Notes: generated by a model from the letters alone, not told the origin. A DNA stretch of 64,000 bases from Ruaniaceae bacterium KH17 (GCA_900199505.1 FZQV01000004.1:1-64000), one strand, 5' to 3'; positions 1-11,268 are shown, numbered from the stretch's first letter. Numbers and translations are program-made.

Positions 1-489
1 AATCGCGGCAACGGTGGTCTTGTGCTTCGCGGCGAGGGCGCCGAGGGTGTCGCCGGCCTTGATGGTGATCGTCGTCGCAGTGGTGGTGGCGGGCTCGGAC
101 GTGGTGGTGGTCGCAGGCTTGGAGGCCGAGCTCGATGCCGCACCCACTGGGGACGGGATCTGCAGCACCTGGCCGATTCGGATCAGCGCGTTCGAGTTCA
201 GATTGTTGGCCTTGATGATGGCCGAGACCGAGGCTCCCGTGCGGCTCGCGATGGCCGAGACCGTGTCGCCGGCCTTCACCTTGTAGGTCATCGAGGGTGC
301 CGTGGCGCTTGGGACGAAGGACGCCAACGCGGCTGAGCCGCTCACCGCTGGCGCGACCGGAGCTGCGTGCCTGACGGCGTGCAGATTCCGAGGCAGTTCG
401 GGGACCGACGCCGTGGCAGGAGTTGCGGTGAAGGCAATTGATCCGGCGGTGAGGGCGGCACCCAGTGACAGGCGACGTGCGTCGGGCAT
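1..489 (-). CDS. Secreted LysM-domain protein (3' end cut by window edge)
   Basis: Partial gene: the frame is open from the start at 489 to the left edge (163 codons), so its C-terminus lies outside. The N-terminus has arginines, a hydrophobic stretch and an A-x-A-like site near residue 28, consistent with a signal peptide. A LysM repeat spans about residues 68-112 (starting TYKVKAGDTVSAIA, ending GQVLQIP). After a Thr/Ser/Ala/Pro linker (about 113-140) a second LysM starts (TIKAGDTLGALA). LysM modules bind peptidoglycan glycan chains, so a wall-associated protein or hydrolase is likely; the catalytic domain, if any, is not visible. The ATG has a GGAG six bases upstream. It is read in the same direction as the prenyl synthase upstream of it. 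Confidence 0.85.
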   Translation of the reverse strand, partial: MPDARRLSLGAALTAGSIAFTATPATASVPELPRNLHAVRHAAPVAPAVSGSAALASFVPSATAPSMTYKVKAGDTVSAIASRTGASVSAIIKANNLNSNALIRIGQVLQIPSPVGAASSSASKPATTTTSEPATTTATTITIKAGDTLGALAAKHKTTVAAI

Positions 490-603
490 TCGAATCTCCG
501 AACAGTTACTGGTGTGAATAGTGTGACCAAAGTTAACCATAGCGATGGATGTGGCGTGTCGCAAGGACGAAACCAGCCCGTGAAGTGATAGAAGAGGTTG
601 CCG

Positions 604-1674
604 CTAGAACGCTCTCGTGGTGAGTGAGGTCGCCATCTCGGCCAGTTCGGCACGGATCGTTTCATCGACGGGTGCAGCGTCGATGCGGGTCATCGCGAGC
701 TCGTGTCGCTCGGAGATCAGTGCCTCGTGTCGCACGGTGGCGCCCGTATCGCGCAAGATGGCGCGGCACCGCTCAACCTCGCTGGCGGAGATGTCTCGAT
801 TCCCAAGGTGTGCCCGGATGAACTGAGCGTCGGCACTCGGCGCCATCTCGCAGCCGATCAGAATCAAGGGAGTGAGCTTGCCCTCCGCTATGTCGTCGCC
901 AGCGGGCTTCCCGGTGACGGCCGGGTCTCCGAACACACCAAGCTCATCATCGCGGAGCTGGAATGCCTCACCGAGCGGTTCGCCGATCGCACTCAGTGCG
1001 GCAACCAGCTGTGGGCCGGCGCCCGCGAGGGTGGCCCCGAGCACGAGTGGACGCTCCACCGAGTAGCGGGCGGACTTGTGGCGTACCACGGTGAGTGAAC
1101 GCTCGAGTGCATCCACCTCACCGGGTCCATGTGCTGCCGCATCGACGTCGAGGTACTGCCCGAGCGCCACCTCGGCACACATCCCCGAGTAGATCTCCAT
1201 GGCGGAGGAGGTGCGCTGTGCGGCGCGATACGCATCGACCATGCGTCGTTGTGAGAGGGCGAGTAGCAGGTCGCCAAGCAGGACTGCGCTCGAGACGCCG
1301 TAGTGCGCGGGATTGCCCACAAGACCTGCCTCATGATGCGTGGTGGCGAAGTGACGGTGTGCCGCGGGAGCACCCCGGCGGGTGTGGGCGTCATCGATCA
1401 CGTCATCGTGGATCAGTGCGGCGCCTTGGAAGAGTTCGAGTGATGCGCCCGCAGCCACGATCGCTTCGTGACTTGGTGCGCCCCCTGCCGCGCGCCACGC
1501 GAGGTGAGCGAGCCGAGCACGTGCACGCTTCCCACCCGAGATCAGAGCAGTCGCCGGAACGAGAAATGTCTCCGTTTCGCGGGCGATCCAAGGGAACTGA
1601 TCGGCAAGTTCGAGGAGGGCACAACGTGCCGATTCGGATACCTGAGAAACGAAGGAAGAAGAGGTCTCGGGCAT
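604..1674 (-). CDS. Polyprenyl (geranylgeranyl-type) diphosphate synthase
   Basis: A 356-residue trans-isoprenyl diphosphate synthase that condenses isopentenyl diphosphate with an allylic diphosphate in the cytosol. Both aspartate-rich motifs are present: DDVIDD at residues 90-95 followed by RRG (99-101), and RDDELGVFGD at 241-250 followed by GDDIAEGK (259-266), which bind the Mg-diphosphates. GGKR near residue 47 matches the usual substrate-binding motif. Length fits the actinobacterial IdsA/GrcC group. Chain length (geranylgeranyl versus longer) cannot be read from sequence with certainty. It probably serves menaquinone or other polyprenyl synthesis, and dxs lies 28 kb away in the same window. 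It is divergent from the DUF4192 gene. Confidence 0.9.
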   Translation of the reverse strand: MPETSSSFVSQVSESARCALLELADQFPWIARETETFLVPATALISGGKRARARLAHLAWRAAGGAPSHEAIVAAGASLELFQGAALIHDDVIDDAHTRRGAPAAHRHFATTHHEAGLVGNPAHYGVSSAVLLGDLLLALSQRRMVDAYRAAQRTSSAMEIYSGMCAEVALGQYLDVDAAAHGPGEVDALERSLTVVRHKSARYSVERPLVLGATLAGAGPQLVAALSAIGEPLGEAFQLRDDELGVFGDPAVTGKPAGDDIAEGKLTPLILIGCEMAPSADAQFIRAHLGNRDISASEVERCRAILRDTGATVRHEALISERHELAMTRIDAAPVDETIRAELAEMATSLTTRAF

Positions 1675-1770
1675 GCCTCCACGCTATCAGTCCACAAGGG
1701 TCGTTTCTCTCGTGCGAGGTTATCCACAGGGGGGCTGTTGGGGCTTGCGCGAAACCGGTGGACTTGTTCC

Positions 1771-2751
1771 ATGAGAGAGATATTCGATTGGGAAATTGTC
1801 TACGAGGCGTTGTCCGGCATCCCGTTTCACTATGGATGCGTGGTGCGGGACTCCGTCGTGATGTGCATGATGACGGTGGAGGGCAATCGCGTCACGCTCG
1901 ATGGCTCACTGCGTATCGATGCGGAAGTGATGGCAGAACCGCATGTGGTTCTCGAGATACTCCGGCAACGAGGAGAGTACGGGAGCAACGCCGCACTTGT
2001 GGCGGTGCTACACCCCGAGGTCGATCTGAACATCGATGGTTTCTTCGCTGCGCTGACCAGTGGCTGGCCGTTGGCGTATCACGCCGGATATGCGTTGCAA
2101 ACGGACAGTGCCGTCGCCGCCTCCTGCGCTTGCGGCGAGAACATGGAAATGGGTGACGTCCTGGAGTTGTGCGGCACCGTCACTGCGGCGGAGTATGTGG
2201 GCCACGAGGTGGGGCACGATGAGAGGTGGTTCCGTACCCGGCGCACACCGGGTGGTGGCATGGCCACCAAGATGGCGGCGCTGATTGATGCGGCTGATAC
2301 GGATCCGATTCAGGTCACCGCGCTCGTGCTCGAGAGTCTTGGAAAGTGCCGTCTCACGATGGCCGAGAAGGCCCGCATCGTGCGCGCGCTGCGGAACATC
2401 GCGTTCCGCGACGGATTCCTCTCGTGGGCCACGAGCACACAGGAGCCGCCAGCGGACTTCGCCGAGTTCTTTACTGGATACGAGAGGCCGGATCAATGGC
2501 GGCTCGATCGGGCGATAGCGCTACTCACGGGCCTCTGCCGCTGGCTTCCCGAAGGCGACGCGGCGGTGCCGCTGGGCTGCGCGTCGTATCTCGCGTGGTT
2601 CTCGGGAAACGGCCTACGTGCGCGTGTTCTCTACGAGCAAGCGGTGGAGGAGAACCCGGAATACTCCCTGGCGGTGCTCGTGGGAAAGATGCTAGGCGCG
2701 GGCGCGCCGCCCCCGTGGGTGACACGTCAGGCCGAGAGGCTGGTAAGTTGA
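1771..2751 (+). CDS. DUF4192 family protein
   Basis: A 326-residue protein with the features of actinobacterial DUF4192. The most diagnostic part is the C-terminus: a YLAWFSGNGLRARVLYEQA stretch followed by a PEYSLA segment and a closing GAPPPW motif. No catalytic motif or membrane helix is evident and the function is unknown. The frame is open further upstream to 1468, but that part overlaps the divergent prenyl synthase gene and looks unlike protein. ATG at 1771 has GGTGG about nine bases upstream and starts the conserved part, so it is chosen. The 96-base gap to the prenyl synthase holds a DnaA-box-like TTATCCACA at 1720-1728. Confidence 0.72.
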   Translation: MREIFDWEIVYEALSGIPFHYGCVVRDSVVMCMMTVEGNRVTLDGSLRIDAEVMAEPHVVLEILRQRGEYGSNAALVAVLHPEVDLNIDGFFAALTSGWPLAYHAGYALQTDSAVAASCACGENMEMGDVLELCGTVTAAEYVGHEVGHDERWFRTRRTPGGGMATKMAALIDAADTDPIQVTALVLESLGKCRLTMAEKARIVRALRNIAFRDGFLSWATSTQEPPADFAEFFTGYERPDQWRLDRAIALLTGLCRWLPEGDAAVPLGCASYLAWFSGNGLRARVLYEQAVEENPEYSLAVLVGKMLGAGAPPPWVTRQAERLVS

Positions 2752-2782
2752 GACCACAAACCGCATATCGGGCCGTTATTGG

Positions 2783-2944
2783 CAGCGTCGGGAGAGCAGT
2801 TCCACTCACCGGAGGAGCAAGTCCCCGCTAATCTCTCAGGTACAGGTACCGGCGCAGCAAGGCCACTCTGGAAAGCAGGCGAAAGCCTCACCCACGGTGC
2901 AAGCCCCCAGGGGTGAAGCTCTCAGGTACCACGACAGAGGGGGG
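2783..2944 (+). promoter_or_regulatory. Tandem glycine riboswitch
   Basis: Two glycine aptamers lie head to tail before gcvT. The first runs from GGGAGAGC (about 2790) through CACCGGAGGAGCAA to CTCTCAGGTAC. The second runs from CTCTGGAAAGC (about 2866) through CACCCACGGTGCAAGCC to GCTCTCAGGTACC and GACAGAGGGG. The CTCTG at 2866-2870 can pair with CAGAG at 2935-2939 as the P1 stem of aptamer two, and the Shine-Dalgarno-like GAGGGGGG directly overlaps its 3' side. This family (RF00504) senses glycine and usually turns on glycine cleavage. The overlap suggests control at translation initiation, which is an inference. No clear intrinsic terminator is seen between the aptamers and gcvT. Confidence 0.95.
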
Positions 2945-2952
2945 ATCATTCG

Positions 2953-4053
2953 ATGCCAATCGAGGACGAGATGACCCTGCACGAGACTGCCCTGCTATCA
3001 GTACACGAGCGCGCTGGCGCCAACCTGGTGCCCTTTGCCGGCTGGAAGATGCCATTGCGGTATACCTCCGATCTCGCCGAGCACCGCGCCGTGCGCACTG
3101 CGGCCGGCCTGTTCGATCTTTCGCACATGGCGCAACTTGAGGTCTCCGGTCCGGACGCGGCCGCGGCCCTCGATCACGCGCTGGTGGGAGTGTACTCGGC
3201 GATGAGGATCGGCAAGGCCAAGTACTCAATGATGACGCTACCCGATGGCGGCATTATCGATGACCTGATCGTCTACCGGCTCGCAGAAGACGAGTACCTC
3301 GTGATCGCCAACGCGGCGAATCGCGAGCGCGTGCGCGATGAGCTCGTGACTCGCTCCGAGGCGCTCACCGTCCAGATCATTGACCACACCTTCTCCCGCG
3401 CCATGATCGCGATTCAGGGACCGCGTGCCGCCGATATCCTCGCGCGGCTCACTCCCGTGAACCTCACCGAGATTCGGTACTACGCGATTAGCACTGCCGA
3501 GGTGGCGGGCATCCCGGCCCTTCTCGCCCGCACCGGCTACACCGGTGAGGACGGCTTCGAGGTGATCGTTCCGGCCGATTCGGCGGAGTCAATGTGGCAG
3601 GCGCTCAGTGACGCGGGTGCCGAGGACGGTCTCGTTCCCTGTGGCCTCGCCTCGCGAGACACGCTCCGGCTCGAAGCGGGAATGCCGCTCTACGGGCACG
3701 AGCTGAGCGAGGATGTCACGCCCTATGAAGCGAATCTCGGCCGCGTGGTGAATCTCGAGCACGATTTCGTGGGTCGTGATGCACTCTCGAAGCTGACCGC
3801 CCCGGGCCGCACCCTCGTGGCACTCGTAGGAGAGGGCCGCCGCGCAGCACGCGCAGGGAGCACGCTCACGGCGGACGGGGCCGACGTCGGCGAGATCACC
3901 TCCGGAGTCCTCTCGCCCACGCTGGGCTACCCGATCGCTCTCGCACTTGTCGATCTCGCCCACGCCGCCGAAGGCACCGTTCTCGCCGCGGATGTGCGCG
4001 GCACCGAGCTTCCCATGACCATCATCCCAGCCCCCTTCTACCGCCGCTCCTGA
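2953..4053 (+). CDS. gcvT: Glycine cleavage T protein (aminomethyltransferase)
   Basis: A 366-residue T protein. It moves the methylene group from the aminomethyl-lipoyl arm of GcvH to tetrahydrofolate, releasing ammonia. Family hallmarks include an N-terminal FAGWKMPLRY, GLFDLSHMA, and the IIDDLIVY segment that contains the catalytic aspartate region. RTGYTGEDGFEV follows, then the C-terminal barrel with VGRDAL. ATG at 2953 lies about eight bases after the riboswitch's purine-rich tail; an in-frame ATG at 2971 is an alternative. First gene of the riboswitch-controlled gcvTHP operon; gcvH starts 11 bases after its stop. Confidence 0.96.
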   Translation: MPIEDEMTLHETALLSVHERAGANLVPFAGWKMPLRYTSDLAEHRAVRTAAGLFDLSHMAQLEVSGPDAAAALDHALVGVYSAMRIGKAKYSMMTLPDGGIIDDLIVYRLAEDEYLVIANAANRERVRDELVTRSEALTVQIIDHTFSRAMIAIQGPRAADILARLTPVNLTEIRYYAISTAEVAGIPALLARTGYTGEDGFEVIVPADSAESMWQALSDAGAEDGLVPCGLASRDTLRLEAGMPLYGHELSEDVTPYEANLGRVVNLEHDFVGRDALSKLTAPGRTLVALVGEGRRAARAGSTLTADGADVGEITSGVLSPTLGYPIALALVDLAHAAEGTVLAADVRGTELPMTIIPAPFYRRS

Positions 4054-4064
4054 GAGGAAACACC

Positions 4065-4442
4065 ATGTCCATTCCCACCGATCGCCAGTACACCGCCGAG
4101 CACGAGTGGATCATCGTCGAGGGTGATACCGCCACCATCGGCATCACCGAACACGCCGCGCAGGCGCTGGGCGACATCGTCTACGTGGACCTGCCGGGTG
4201 CGGGCACGGATGTCACCGCCGGCGAAAGCTGCGGCGAGATCGAGTCCACCAAGTCCGTCTCCGAGTTGTTCTCGCCGGCGAGCGGCACCGTGACCGAATC
4301 CAACGAAGATCTCGATTCGGCGCCAGAGACCGTCAACGCCGATCCATACGGTGCGGGCTGGCTGTGGAAGATGTCCGTCGAGTCCGTTGCTGATCTGCTC
4401 GACGCCGCCGCCTACGCCGCGCTGGTCGAGGCAGGTCAATGA
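4065..4442 (+). CDS. gcvH: Glycine cleavage H protein
   Basis: A 125-residue lipoyl carrier of the glycine cleavage system. It shuttles the aminomethyl and dithiol forms between P, T and L proteins. The lipoylated lysine is K63 in the motif [12 protein letters not shown]; the usual N-terminal YTAEHEWI and the [10 protein letters not shown] strand are present. GAGAGGAAA precedes the ATG. Its TGA overlaps the ATG of gcvP (ATGA), indicating translational coupling. The L protein (lipoamide dehydrogenase) is not in this operon. Confidence 0.97.
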   Translation: MSIPTDRQYTAEHEWIIVEGDTATIGITEHAAQALGDIVYVDLPGAGTDVTAGESCGEIESTKSVSELFSPASGTVTESNEDLDSAPETVNADPYGAGWLWKMSVESVADLLDAAAYAALVEAGQ

Positions 4443-7243
4443 GCTACACCTCGCGCCATATTGGCGCCGCAGGGTCCGATCGCGCCCTGATGCTGGAGGC
4501 TGTTGGCCACACCAGCCTCGAGTCTCTGCTCGAATCGGCCGTTCCGGCGTCGATCTTCGAGGCGACTCCCACCGCGGGGGTGCCCGCGGGCCGTTCCGAT
4601 TCCGAGGTGCTGGCGCGGCTGCGTGAGATTGCCTCGAAGAACACAGTGCGGGTCTCGATGATCGGTCAGGGCTACTACGACACCGTGACACCATCTGTCA
4701 TTCAGCGGAACATCCTCGAGAATCCCGCCTGGTACACGGCCTACACGCCGTACCAGCCAGAGATTTCACAGGGCCGTCTCGAGGCACTGCTGAACTTCCA
4801 GACCATGGTCGCCGATCTCACCGGACTGGCAACTGCCGGAGCGTCCATGCTCGATGAGTCAACGGCCGCCGCCGAGGCGATGCTACTGGCCCGACGTGCC
4901 TCGAAGTCAAAGGGTTCGCGCTTCTTCGTTGAGAAGGATGTGTTCGAGCAGACGCGAGCTGTCATCGAGACCCGAGCAGCCGCCGTCGGGATCGAGCTCG
5001 TCGAGTTCAACGCAGACGAGTGGGTGGACCTCGACGGCGCATTCGGCGTGCTCGTGCAGCAGCCGGGCGCTTCGGGACGCGTGCTCCCGGACGCAGTACT
5101 GACGGAACTCGCGGCCTCGGCACACGCCGCCGATGCGCTTCTCGCGGTGGCGCTGGATCTGCTCGCAGCGACCGTGATCGCGGCGCCGGGAGATCTCGGC
5201 GCGGACATCGCCGTGGGCACCACCCAGCGGTTCGGCGTACCGATGGGCTTTGGCGGGCCGCACGCGGGGTATATCGCCGTGCGCGCGGGGCTGGAGCGGC
5301 AACTGCCGGGCCGTCTCGTGGGCGTCTCGAAGGACGCAGTGGGCGCGCCGGCATACCGGCTTGCGCTCCAGACGCGCGAACAACACATCCGGCGCGAAAA
5401 GGCCACGAGCAACATTTGCACCGCGCAGGTGTTGCTTGCGGTGATGGCGTCGATGTACGCCGTCTGGCATGGGCCCGAGGGCCTCACGGCGATCGCGAAC
5501 CGGGTGCACGCGCAGACGGCGCGGCTGGCGGCGAGTATCGAGGGCGTCGAGAATCAGACATTCTTCGACACGCTGACCGTGCGCGTCTCAAATGCGGCGG
5601 AGAGCCTCGCCGCCCTGCAGAGCCGCGGCGTGCTTGCGCGCCCGATCGACGCGACCCACATTGGGCTCTCGCTCGACGAGACCACCACGGTGGAGCACCT
5701 CGAGATCGTGGTGGACGTGCTCGGTGGCACGCTCGCCGATTCGGTGGGGGAGAGCGCGCTGGGCACGGCTCGCACAAGTGAGTTTCTCACCCACCCGATC
5801 TTCTCCACGTACCGTTCCGAGACGTCGATGATGCGCTACCTGCGCAAGCTCGCGGATAAGGACTTCGCGCTGGACCGCGGCATGATCCCGTTGGGATCCT
5901 GCACGATGAAGCTGAACTCCGCTGTCGAGATGGCCGCCATCACCTGGCCGGAGTTCTCGAAGGTGCACCCGTTTGCCCCGGCCGACGACGTCGCAGGCTA
6001 CCGCGAGTTGATCGACGAGTTGCTGAGCTGGCTCTCCGCGCTCACCGGGTATGCCGGTGGCAGCGTTCAACCGAATGCCGGTTCGCAGGGCGAGTACGCA
6101 GGCCTCCTCGCGATTCGGCGCTACCTCGACGCGCGCGGCGAAACCGAGCGAACGATCTGCCTGATTCCGTCCTCCGCGCACGGCACCAATGCGGCCTCAG
6201 CGGTGCTTGCGGGAATGAAGGTGGTTGTCGTTGCGTGTGACGACGCCGGGAATGTGGACGTGGCCGATCTGGCCGCGAAGATCGACGCACACGGTGCGCA
6301 GCTCGCTGCGATCATGATCACCTACCCATCGACGCACGGTGTGTACGAGGTTGCGGTCACGGAGATCTGCGAGATGGTGCACGCCGCGGGCGGGCAGGTG
6401 TACATCGACGGCGCCAACTTCAACGCGCTCGTGGGCGTCGCCCGGCCGGGCGCATTCGGTGGCGATGTGTCGCACCTCAACCTGCACAAGACCTTCGCCA
6501 TCCCGCATGGTGGCGGTGGCCCCGGTGTGGGGCCCGTGATGGTGGCGGAGCATCTACTGCCGTACCTTCCAGGGCATCCGCTCGATCCGTTCGGTGGCCC
6601 AAGCGCTGGTGCCGTTTCGGCTGCACCGCACGGTTCGCCGTCGATCTTGCCGATTTCGTGGGCGTACATCGCCCTGCTCGGGGCCGACGGGCTTCGCGAA
6701 GCCACCGCGAGCGCGGTGCTCGCCGCGAACTATGTGGCGGCGCAGCTTGACGAGGATTACCCCACTCTGTACCGGGGGCCGGGCGGGCTGGTGGCGCACG
6801 AGTGCATTCTCGACACGCGCATCCTCAAGAACGAGACGGGTGTGACCGTCGATGACGTCGCAAAGCGCCTCATCGATTACGGCTTCCACGCGCCAACGAT
6901 GTCCTTCCCTGTGGCGGGAACACTGATGGTGGAGCCCACCGAGTCCGAGGACAAGGGCGAGCTCGATCGGTTCTGTGAGGCGATGCGCGCCATTCGCGAG
7001 GAGTCGCGTGCCATTGGCGCCGGAACCTGGCCCGCGGGGGATAACCCACTTGTGAACGCGCCGCACACGGCGGAAAGCCTCGTCACTGCGTGGGACCACC
7101 CGTATGAGCGTGCCGAGGCTGTCTACCCAGGCGGTACCTCACCCGACGGGAAGTACTGGCCGCCGGTGCGCCGGATCGATGGAGCGTGGGGCGATCGCAA
7201 CCTGCAGTGCGCCTGCCCTGCCCCGGAGGCGTTCGCGCACTAG
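4439..7243 (+). CDS. gcvP: Glycine decarboxylase (P protein)
   Basis: A 934-residue single-chain P protein that decarboxylates glycine with pyridoxal phosphate and passes the aminomethyl group to GcvH. The PLP lysine is K684 in [15 protein letters not shown]. Other signatures include the N-terminal MIGQGYYDT and [20 protein letters not shown], the LGSCTMKLN segment, and PSSAHGTN. The full length matches fused (not split) P proteins. It overlaps gcvH by four bases and is the last gene of the operon. No terminator is obvious in the 123 bases before sigA. Confidence 0.97.
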   Translation: MSYTSRHIGAAGSDRALMLEAVGHTSLESLLESAVPASIFEATPTAGVPAGRSDSEVLARLREIASKNTVRVSMIGQGYYDTVTPSVIQRNILENPAWYTAYTPYQPEISQGRLEALLNFQTMVADLTGLATAGASMLDESTAAAEAMLLARRASKSKGSRFFVEKDVFEQTRAVIETRAAAVGIELVEFNADEWVDLDGAFGVLVQQPGASGRVLPDAVLTELAASAHAADALLAVALDLLAATVIAAPGDLGADIAVGTTQRFGVPMGFGGPHAGYIAVRAGLERQLPGRLVGVSKDAVGAPAYRLALQTREQHIRREKATSNICTAQVLLAVMASMYAVWHGPEGLTAIANRVHAQTARLAASIEGVENQTFFDTLTVRVSNAAESLAALQSRGVLARPIDATHIGLSLDETTTVEHLEIVVDVLGGTLADSVGESALGTARTSEFLTHPIFSTYRSETSMMRYLRKLADKDFALDRGMIPLGSCTMKLNSAVEMAAITWPEFSKVHPFAPADDVAGYRELIDELLSWLSALTGYAGGSVQPNAGSQGEYAGLLAIRRYLDARGETERTICLIPSSAHGTNAASAVLAGMKVVVVACDDAGNVDVADLAAKIDAHGAQLAAIMITYPSTHGVYEVAVTEICEMVHAAGGQVYIDGANFNALVGVARPGAFGGDVSHLNLHKTFAIPHGGGGPGVGPVMVAEHLLPYLPGHPLDPFGGPSAGAVSAAPHGSPSILPISWAYIALLGADGLREATASAVLAANYVAAQLDEDYPTLYRGPGGLVAHECILDTRILKNETGVTVDDVAKRLIDYGFHAPTMSFPVAGTLMVEPTESEDKGELDRFCEAMRAIREESRAIGAGTWPAGDNPLVNAPHTAESLVTAWDHPYERAEAVYPGGTSPDGKYWPPVRRIDGAWGDRNLQCACPAPEAFAH

Positions 7244-7317
7244 GCGCATGTGCGGGTTTGGGAATGTTTCGCGACCCACCGCCGTTATCTAGATCGGAGG
7301 CCGTGTTACTACGGCGC

Positions 7318-7323
7318 TATAAT
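7318..7323 (+). promoter_or_regulatory. Candidate -10 box of sigA
   Basis: A perfect TATAAT stands 43 bases before the sigA start in the 123-base gap after gcvP. No good -35 hexamer is seen 16-18 bases upstream, so the promoter, if real, depends on other contacts or an activator. Transcription would start near 7330. Confidence 0.45.
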
Positions 7324-7366
7324 TGGGAGAAGTCTGCGCTCCCACCCGCCATCTGAAGGGATATCT

Positions 7367-8770
<1,404 letters not shown>

Positions 8771-8786
8771 AGCGCCACATAACGCG

Positions 8787-8817
8787 GAAAGCCCTCGGCC
8801 AATGGCCGAGGGCTTTC
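8787..8817. terminator. Intrinsic terminator between sigA and DUF7455 gene
   Basis: A perfect 14-bp stem (GAAAGCCCTCGGCC at 8787-8800 with its complement at 8804-8817) closes a three-base loop. With A-rich and T-rich stem ends it can serve both converging genes. Confidence 0.9.
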
Positions 8818-8832
8818 GTGATCGCTGACTGG

Positions 8833-9039
8833 TTACGCGGTAGGTTCGGGTTCGCGAAGACGTGAAGTCTCGTCGTGGACGTCGATCGCCACTTCGGCGA
8901 GACGGTCCGCGTGGCGGCGCGCGTGGTGCGCGCAGAAGAGCAGAGAACCGGACTCGAGCTGGACGCGCACATACGCCTGAGCGCCGCAGGCGTCGCAGCG
9001 GTCCTGGGCGGTCAACTGAGGTTCAAGAGTCGTTGTCAT
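8833..9039 (-). CDS. DUF7455-like small zinc-ribbon protein
   Basis: A 68-residue protein with a CDACG knuckle and a CAHHARRHAD segment that could together bind zinc (Cys2, Cys-His). Such short proteins starting MTTTLEPQLTAQDRCD are widespread in actinobacteria next to the sigA/parE region; their role is unknown. The frame stays open upstream to 9159, but ATG at 9039 begins the conserved part. It converges with sigA and shares its terminator, and it is divergent from parE across 132 bases in which no clear promoter was seen. Confidence 0.8.
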   Translation of the reverse strand: MTTTLEPQLTAQDRCDACGAQAYVRVQLESGSLLFCAHHARRHADRLAEVAIDVHDETSRLREPEPTA

Positions 9040-9171
9040 CACGTTCCATACAACCACGTTCACCAGGGATTGCTTCCCGTATCTCACGTTCGTTCGCTTC
9101 GAGCGCAACGATCGGACCATTGTGCGCGTCACTCCACGACCGTGTGGGTGGTGCCGCATAGGATTCTCAAC

Positions 9172-11268
9172 GTGTCCGCATCATCCGATTACTCTGCACG
9201 CCATCTCTCCGTTCTGGAGGGACTCGAAGCCGTGCGCAAGCGCCCCGGCATGTACATCGGGAGCACGGATTCCCGCGGCCTCATGCACTGCCTGTGGGAG
9301 ATCATCGACAATTCCGTAGATGAGGCGCTTGGCGGGTTTTGCACCGAGATTGATGTGATCCTGCACCCGGACGAATCCGTGGAGGTGCGCGATAACGGCC
9401 GTGGCATCCCGGTCGACGTCGTCGAGTCGGTTGGACTGTCGGGCGTCGAGGTGGTCTTCACGAAGCTACACGCCGGCGGCAAGTTCGGCGGCGGCTCGTA
9501 CGCGGCCTCGGGTGGTCTGCATGGCGTGGGAGCTTCTGTCGTGAACGCGCTGTCCGAGCGACTCGACGTCGAAGTGGATCGTGGCGGCAAGACGCACCGG
9601 ATGCAGTTCCGCCGCGGCGAGCCCGGCTCGTACAAGGACAACGGCGTCTCGAAGCCCTCGAACCCGTTTACACCGTTTACGGACGTCACGATGCCGAAGA
9701 TCACCGGGAAGGTGGCTCGTAAAGTGACCGGCACTCGGATCCGGTACTGGCCGGACCGGCAGATCTTCCCTGCGACCGAGGCCTTCGACGTCGATCGCCT
9801 GATTGAGCGGGCCCGGCAGACCTCGTTCTTGGTGCCCGGGCTCATGCTGAGGATCAGTGACGAGCGAACTGACGAGCGGCTCGTGAGCGAGTTTAAGCAT
9901 GACGGCGGAGTGGTGGACTTTGCCGATTTCCTCGCGCCCGATACGCCCGTGACGGACGTCTGGCACATCACGGGCACAGGGACCTTCGCCGAGACCGTCC
10001 AGCAGCTCGATTCCAAGGGCCACCTGCGCCCGCGCGAGGTGGAGCGTGAGTGCGCCGTGGACATCGCACTGCGCTGGGGCTCCGAGTTCGACACCGTCAC
10101 TCGCTCGTTCGTTAACATCATCGCCACGCCCAAGGGCGGCACCCATGTCACCGGCTTCGAGCAGGCGCTCCTCAAGACGATTCGCAAGCAGATCGATCAG
10201 AACTCTCGCAGGCTTAAGGTCACGGCGAAGGACGCCAAGATCGAGAAGGACGATGTGCTGGCGGGGCTGACGGCGGTCGTCACTGTTCGCGTGCCTGAGC
10301 CGCAGTTCGAGGGGCAAACCAAGGAAGTCCTCGGCACCGCTCCGGTGCGCGGGATCGTTGCCAACGTGCTCGAGACCGAACTGACCGCGATCCTGGAGTC
10401 GGGGAAGAAGCCGTTCAAGCAACAGTCCGCGCTCCTGCTCGAGAAGGTTGTGGCGGAGATGCGGACGCGGGTCTCCGCGCGCATGCACAAGGAGATTTCC
10501 CGTCGAAAGAATGCGCTCGAGACGTCGTCTCTGCCCACGAAGCTGTTGGATTGCCGTAGCGATGACGTGGCGCGTTCGGAGTTGTTCATTGTGGAGGGTC
10601 AGTCCGCTCTCGGCACGGCGCGTGAGGCGCGCAACTCCGAGTTTCAGGCGCTGCTACCGATCCGAGGCAAGATCCTCAACGTGCAGAAGGCGACGCCCAC
10701 GGACGTGCTACACAACGCGGAATGCTCCTCGATCATTCAGGTGATCGGGGCCGGTTCAGGCCGCACATTCGATCTCGACTCGGCCCGCTACGGCAAGATC
10801 GTGCTCATGACGGATGCCGATGTCGACGGCGCGCACATCCGCACGCTGCTACTGACGTTCTTCTTCAAATACATGCGACCTCTCGTGGAGGAGGGCCGGG
10901 TCTTTGCCGCGGTGCCGCCTCTGCATCGCGTGGAGATTTCGGCTCAAGGCCGCCGTCCCCGAGAGCTCATCTACACGTACTCGGAAGCGGAACTCACGAC
11001 ATTGCTGAAGAAGCTGGAGCAGCAGGGGCGCACCTACAAGTCGTTGCAGAGGTACAAGGGCCTCGGCGAGATGGACGCGCATCAGTTGGCTGAAACCACC
11101 ATGGAACCTGAACACCGAACCCTGCGCCGGATCACCACTGCTGATGCGGAATCGCTGACGCGCGCCTCAAGCGTCTTTGAACTACTCATGGGGAATGACG
11201 TCGCGCCGCGTAAAGACTTCATTGTGGCGGGGGCTCATCGGGTCGATGCGGAGGCAATTGACGCCTGA
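9172..11268 (+). CDS. parE: Type IIA DNA topoisomerase subunit B (topoisomerase IV ParE / GyrB-like)
   Basis: A 698-residue ATPase subunit. The GHKL ATP-binding site is at the N-terminus (EIIDNSVDEAL, DNGRGIPVD, GLHGVGASVVNALS). The transducer domain follows, then the TOPRIM metal site with EGQSALGTAREAR and DADVDGAHIRTLLL, and a C-terminal YKGLGEM segment. It would pair with the parC product encoded 2 kb downstream on the other strand to decatenate chromosomes. The separation from any gyrBA pair and the partner nearby favour topoisomerase IV over gyrase, but sequence alone does not fully settle this. GTG at 9172 has AGGA eight bases upstream and starts the conserved part; the frame is open further upstream. 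Confidence 0.93.
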   Translation: MSASSDYSARHLSVLEGLEAVRKRPGMYIGSTDSRGLMHCLWEIIDNSVDEALGGFCTEIDVILHPDESVEVRDNGRGIPVDVVESVGLSGVEVVFTKLHAGGKFGGGSYAASGGLHGVGASVVNALSERLDVEVDRGGKTHRMQFRRGEPGSYKDNGVSKPSNPFTPFTDVTMPKITGKVARKVTGTRIRYWPDRQIFPATEAFDVDRLIERARQTSFLVPGLMLRISDERTDERLVSEFKHDGGVVDFADFLAPDTPVTDVWHITGTGTFAETVQQLDSKGHLRPREVERECAVDIALRWGSEFDTVTRSFVNIIATPKGGTHVTGFEQALLKTIRKQIDQNSRRLKVTAKDAKIEKDDVLAGLTAVVTVRVPEPQFEGQTKEVLGTAPVRGIVANVLETELTAILESGKKPFKQQSALLLEKVVAEMRTRVSARMHKEISRRKNALETSSLPTKLLDCRSDDVARSELFIVEGQSALGTAREARNSEFQALLPIRGKILNVQKATPTDVLHNAECSSIIQVIGAGSGRTFDLDSARYGKIVLMTDADVDGAHIRTLLLTFFFKYMRPLVEEGRVFAAVPPLHRVEISAQGRRPRELIYTYSEAELTTLLKKLEQQGRTYKSLQRYKGLGEMDAHQLAETTMEPEHRTLRRITTADAESLTRASSVFELLMGNDVAPRKDFIVAGAHRVDAEAIDA

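Noticed and set aside
490-603. GTTAAC...GTCACA half-sites upstream of the LysM gene as an MtrA box
   Set aside because: MtrA does control wall genes, but the first half-site does not fit GTNAC and spacing is uncertain; too weak to annotate.
1468-1770. Longer DUF4192 protein starting inside the prenyl synthase gene
   Set aside because: The added 101 residues overlap a clear gene on the other strand and look non-protein (Cys/Arg-rich); the ATG at 1771 is supported by position and motif start.
7250-7366. A 39-residue extension of SigA from ATG 7250
   Set aside because: It spans the putative promoter and lacks a ribosome-binding site, while GTG 7367 has GAAGGG at good spacing. The Ig-like domain lies after 7367 either way.
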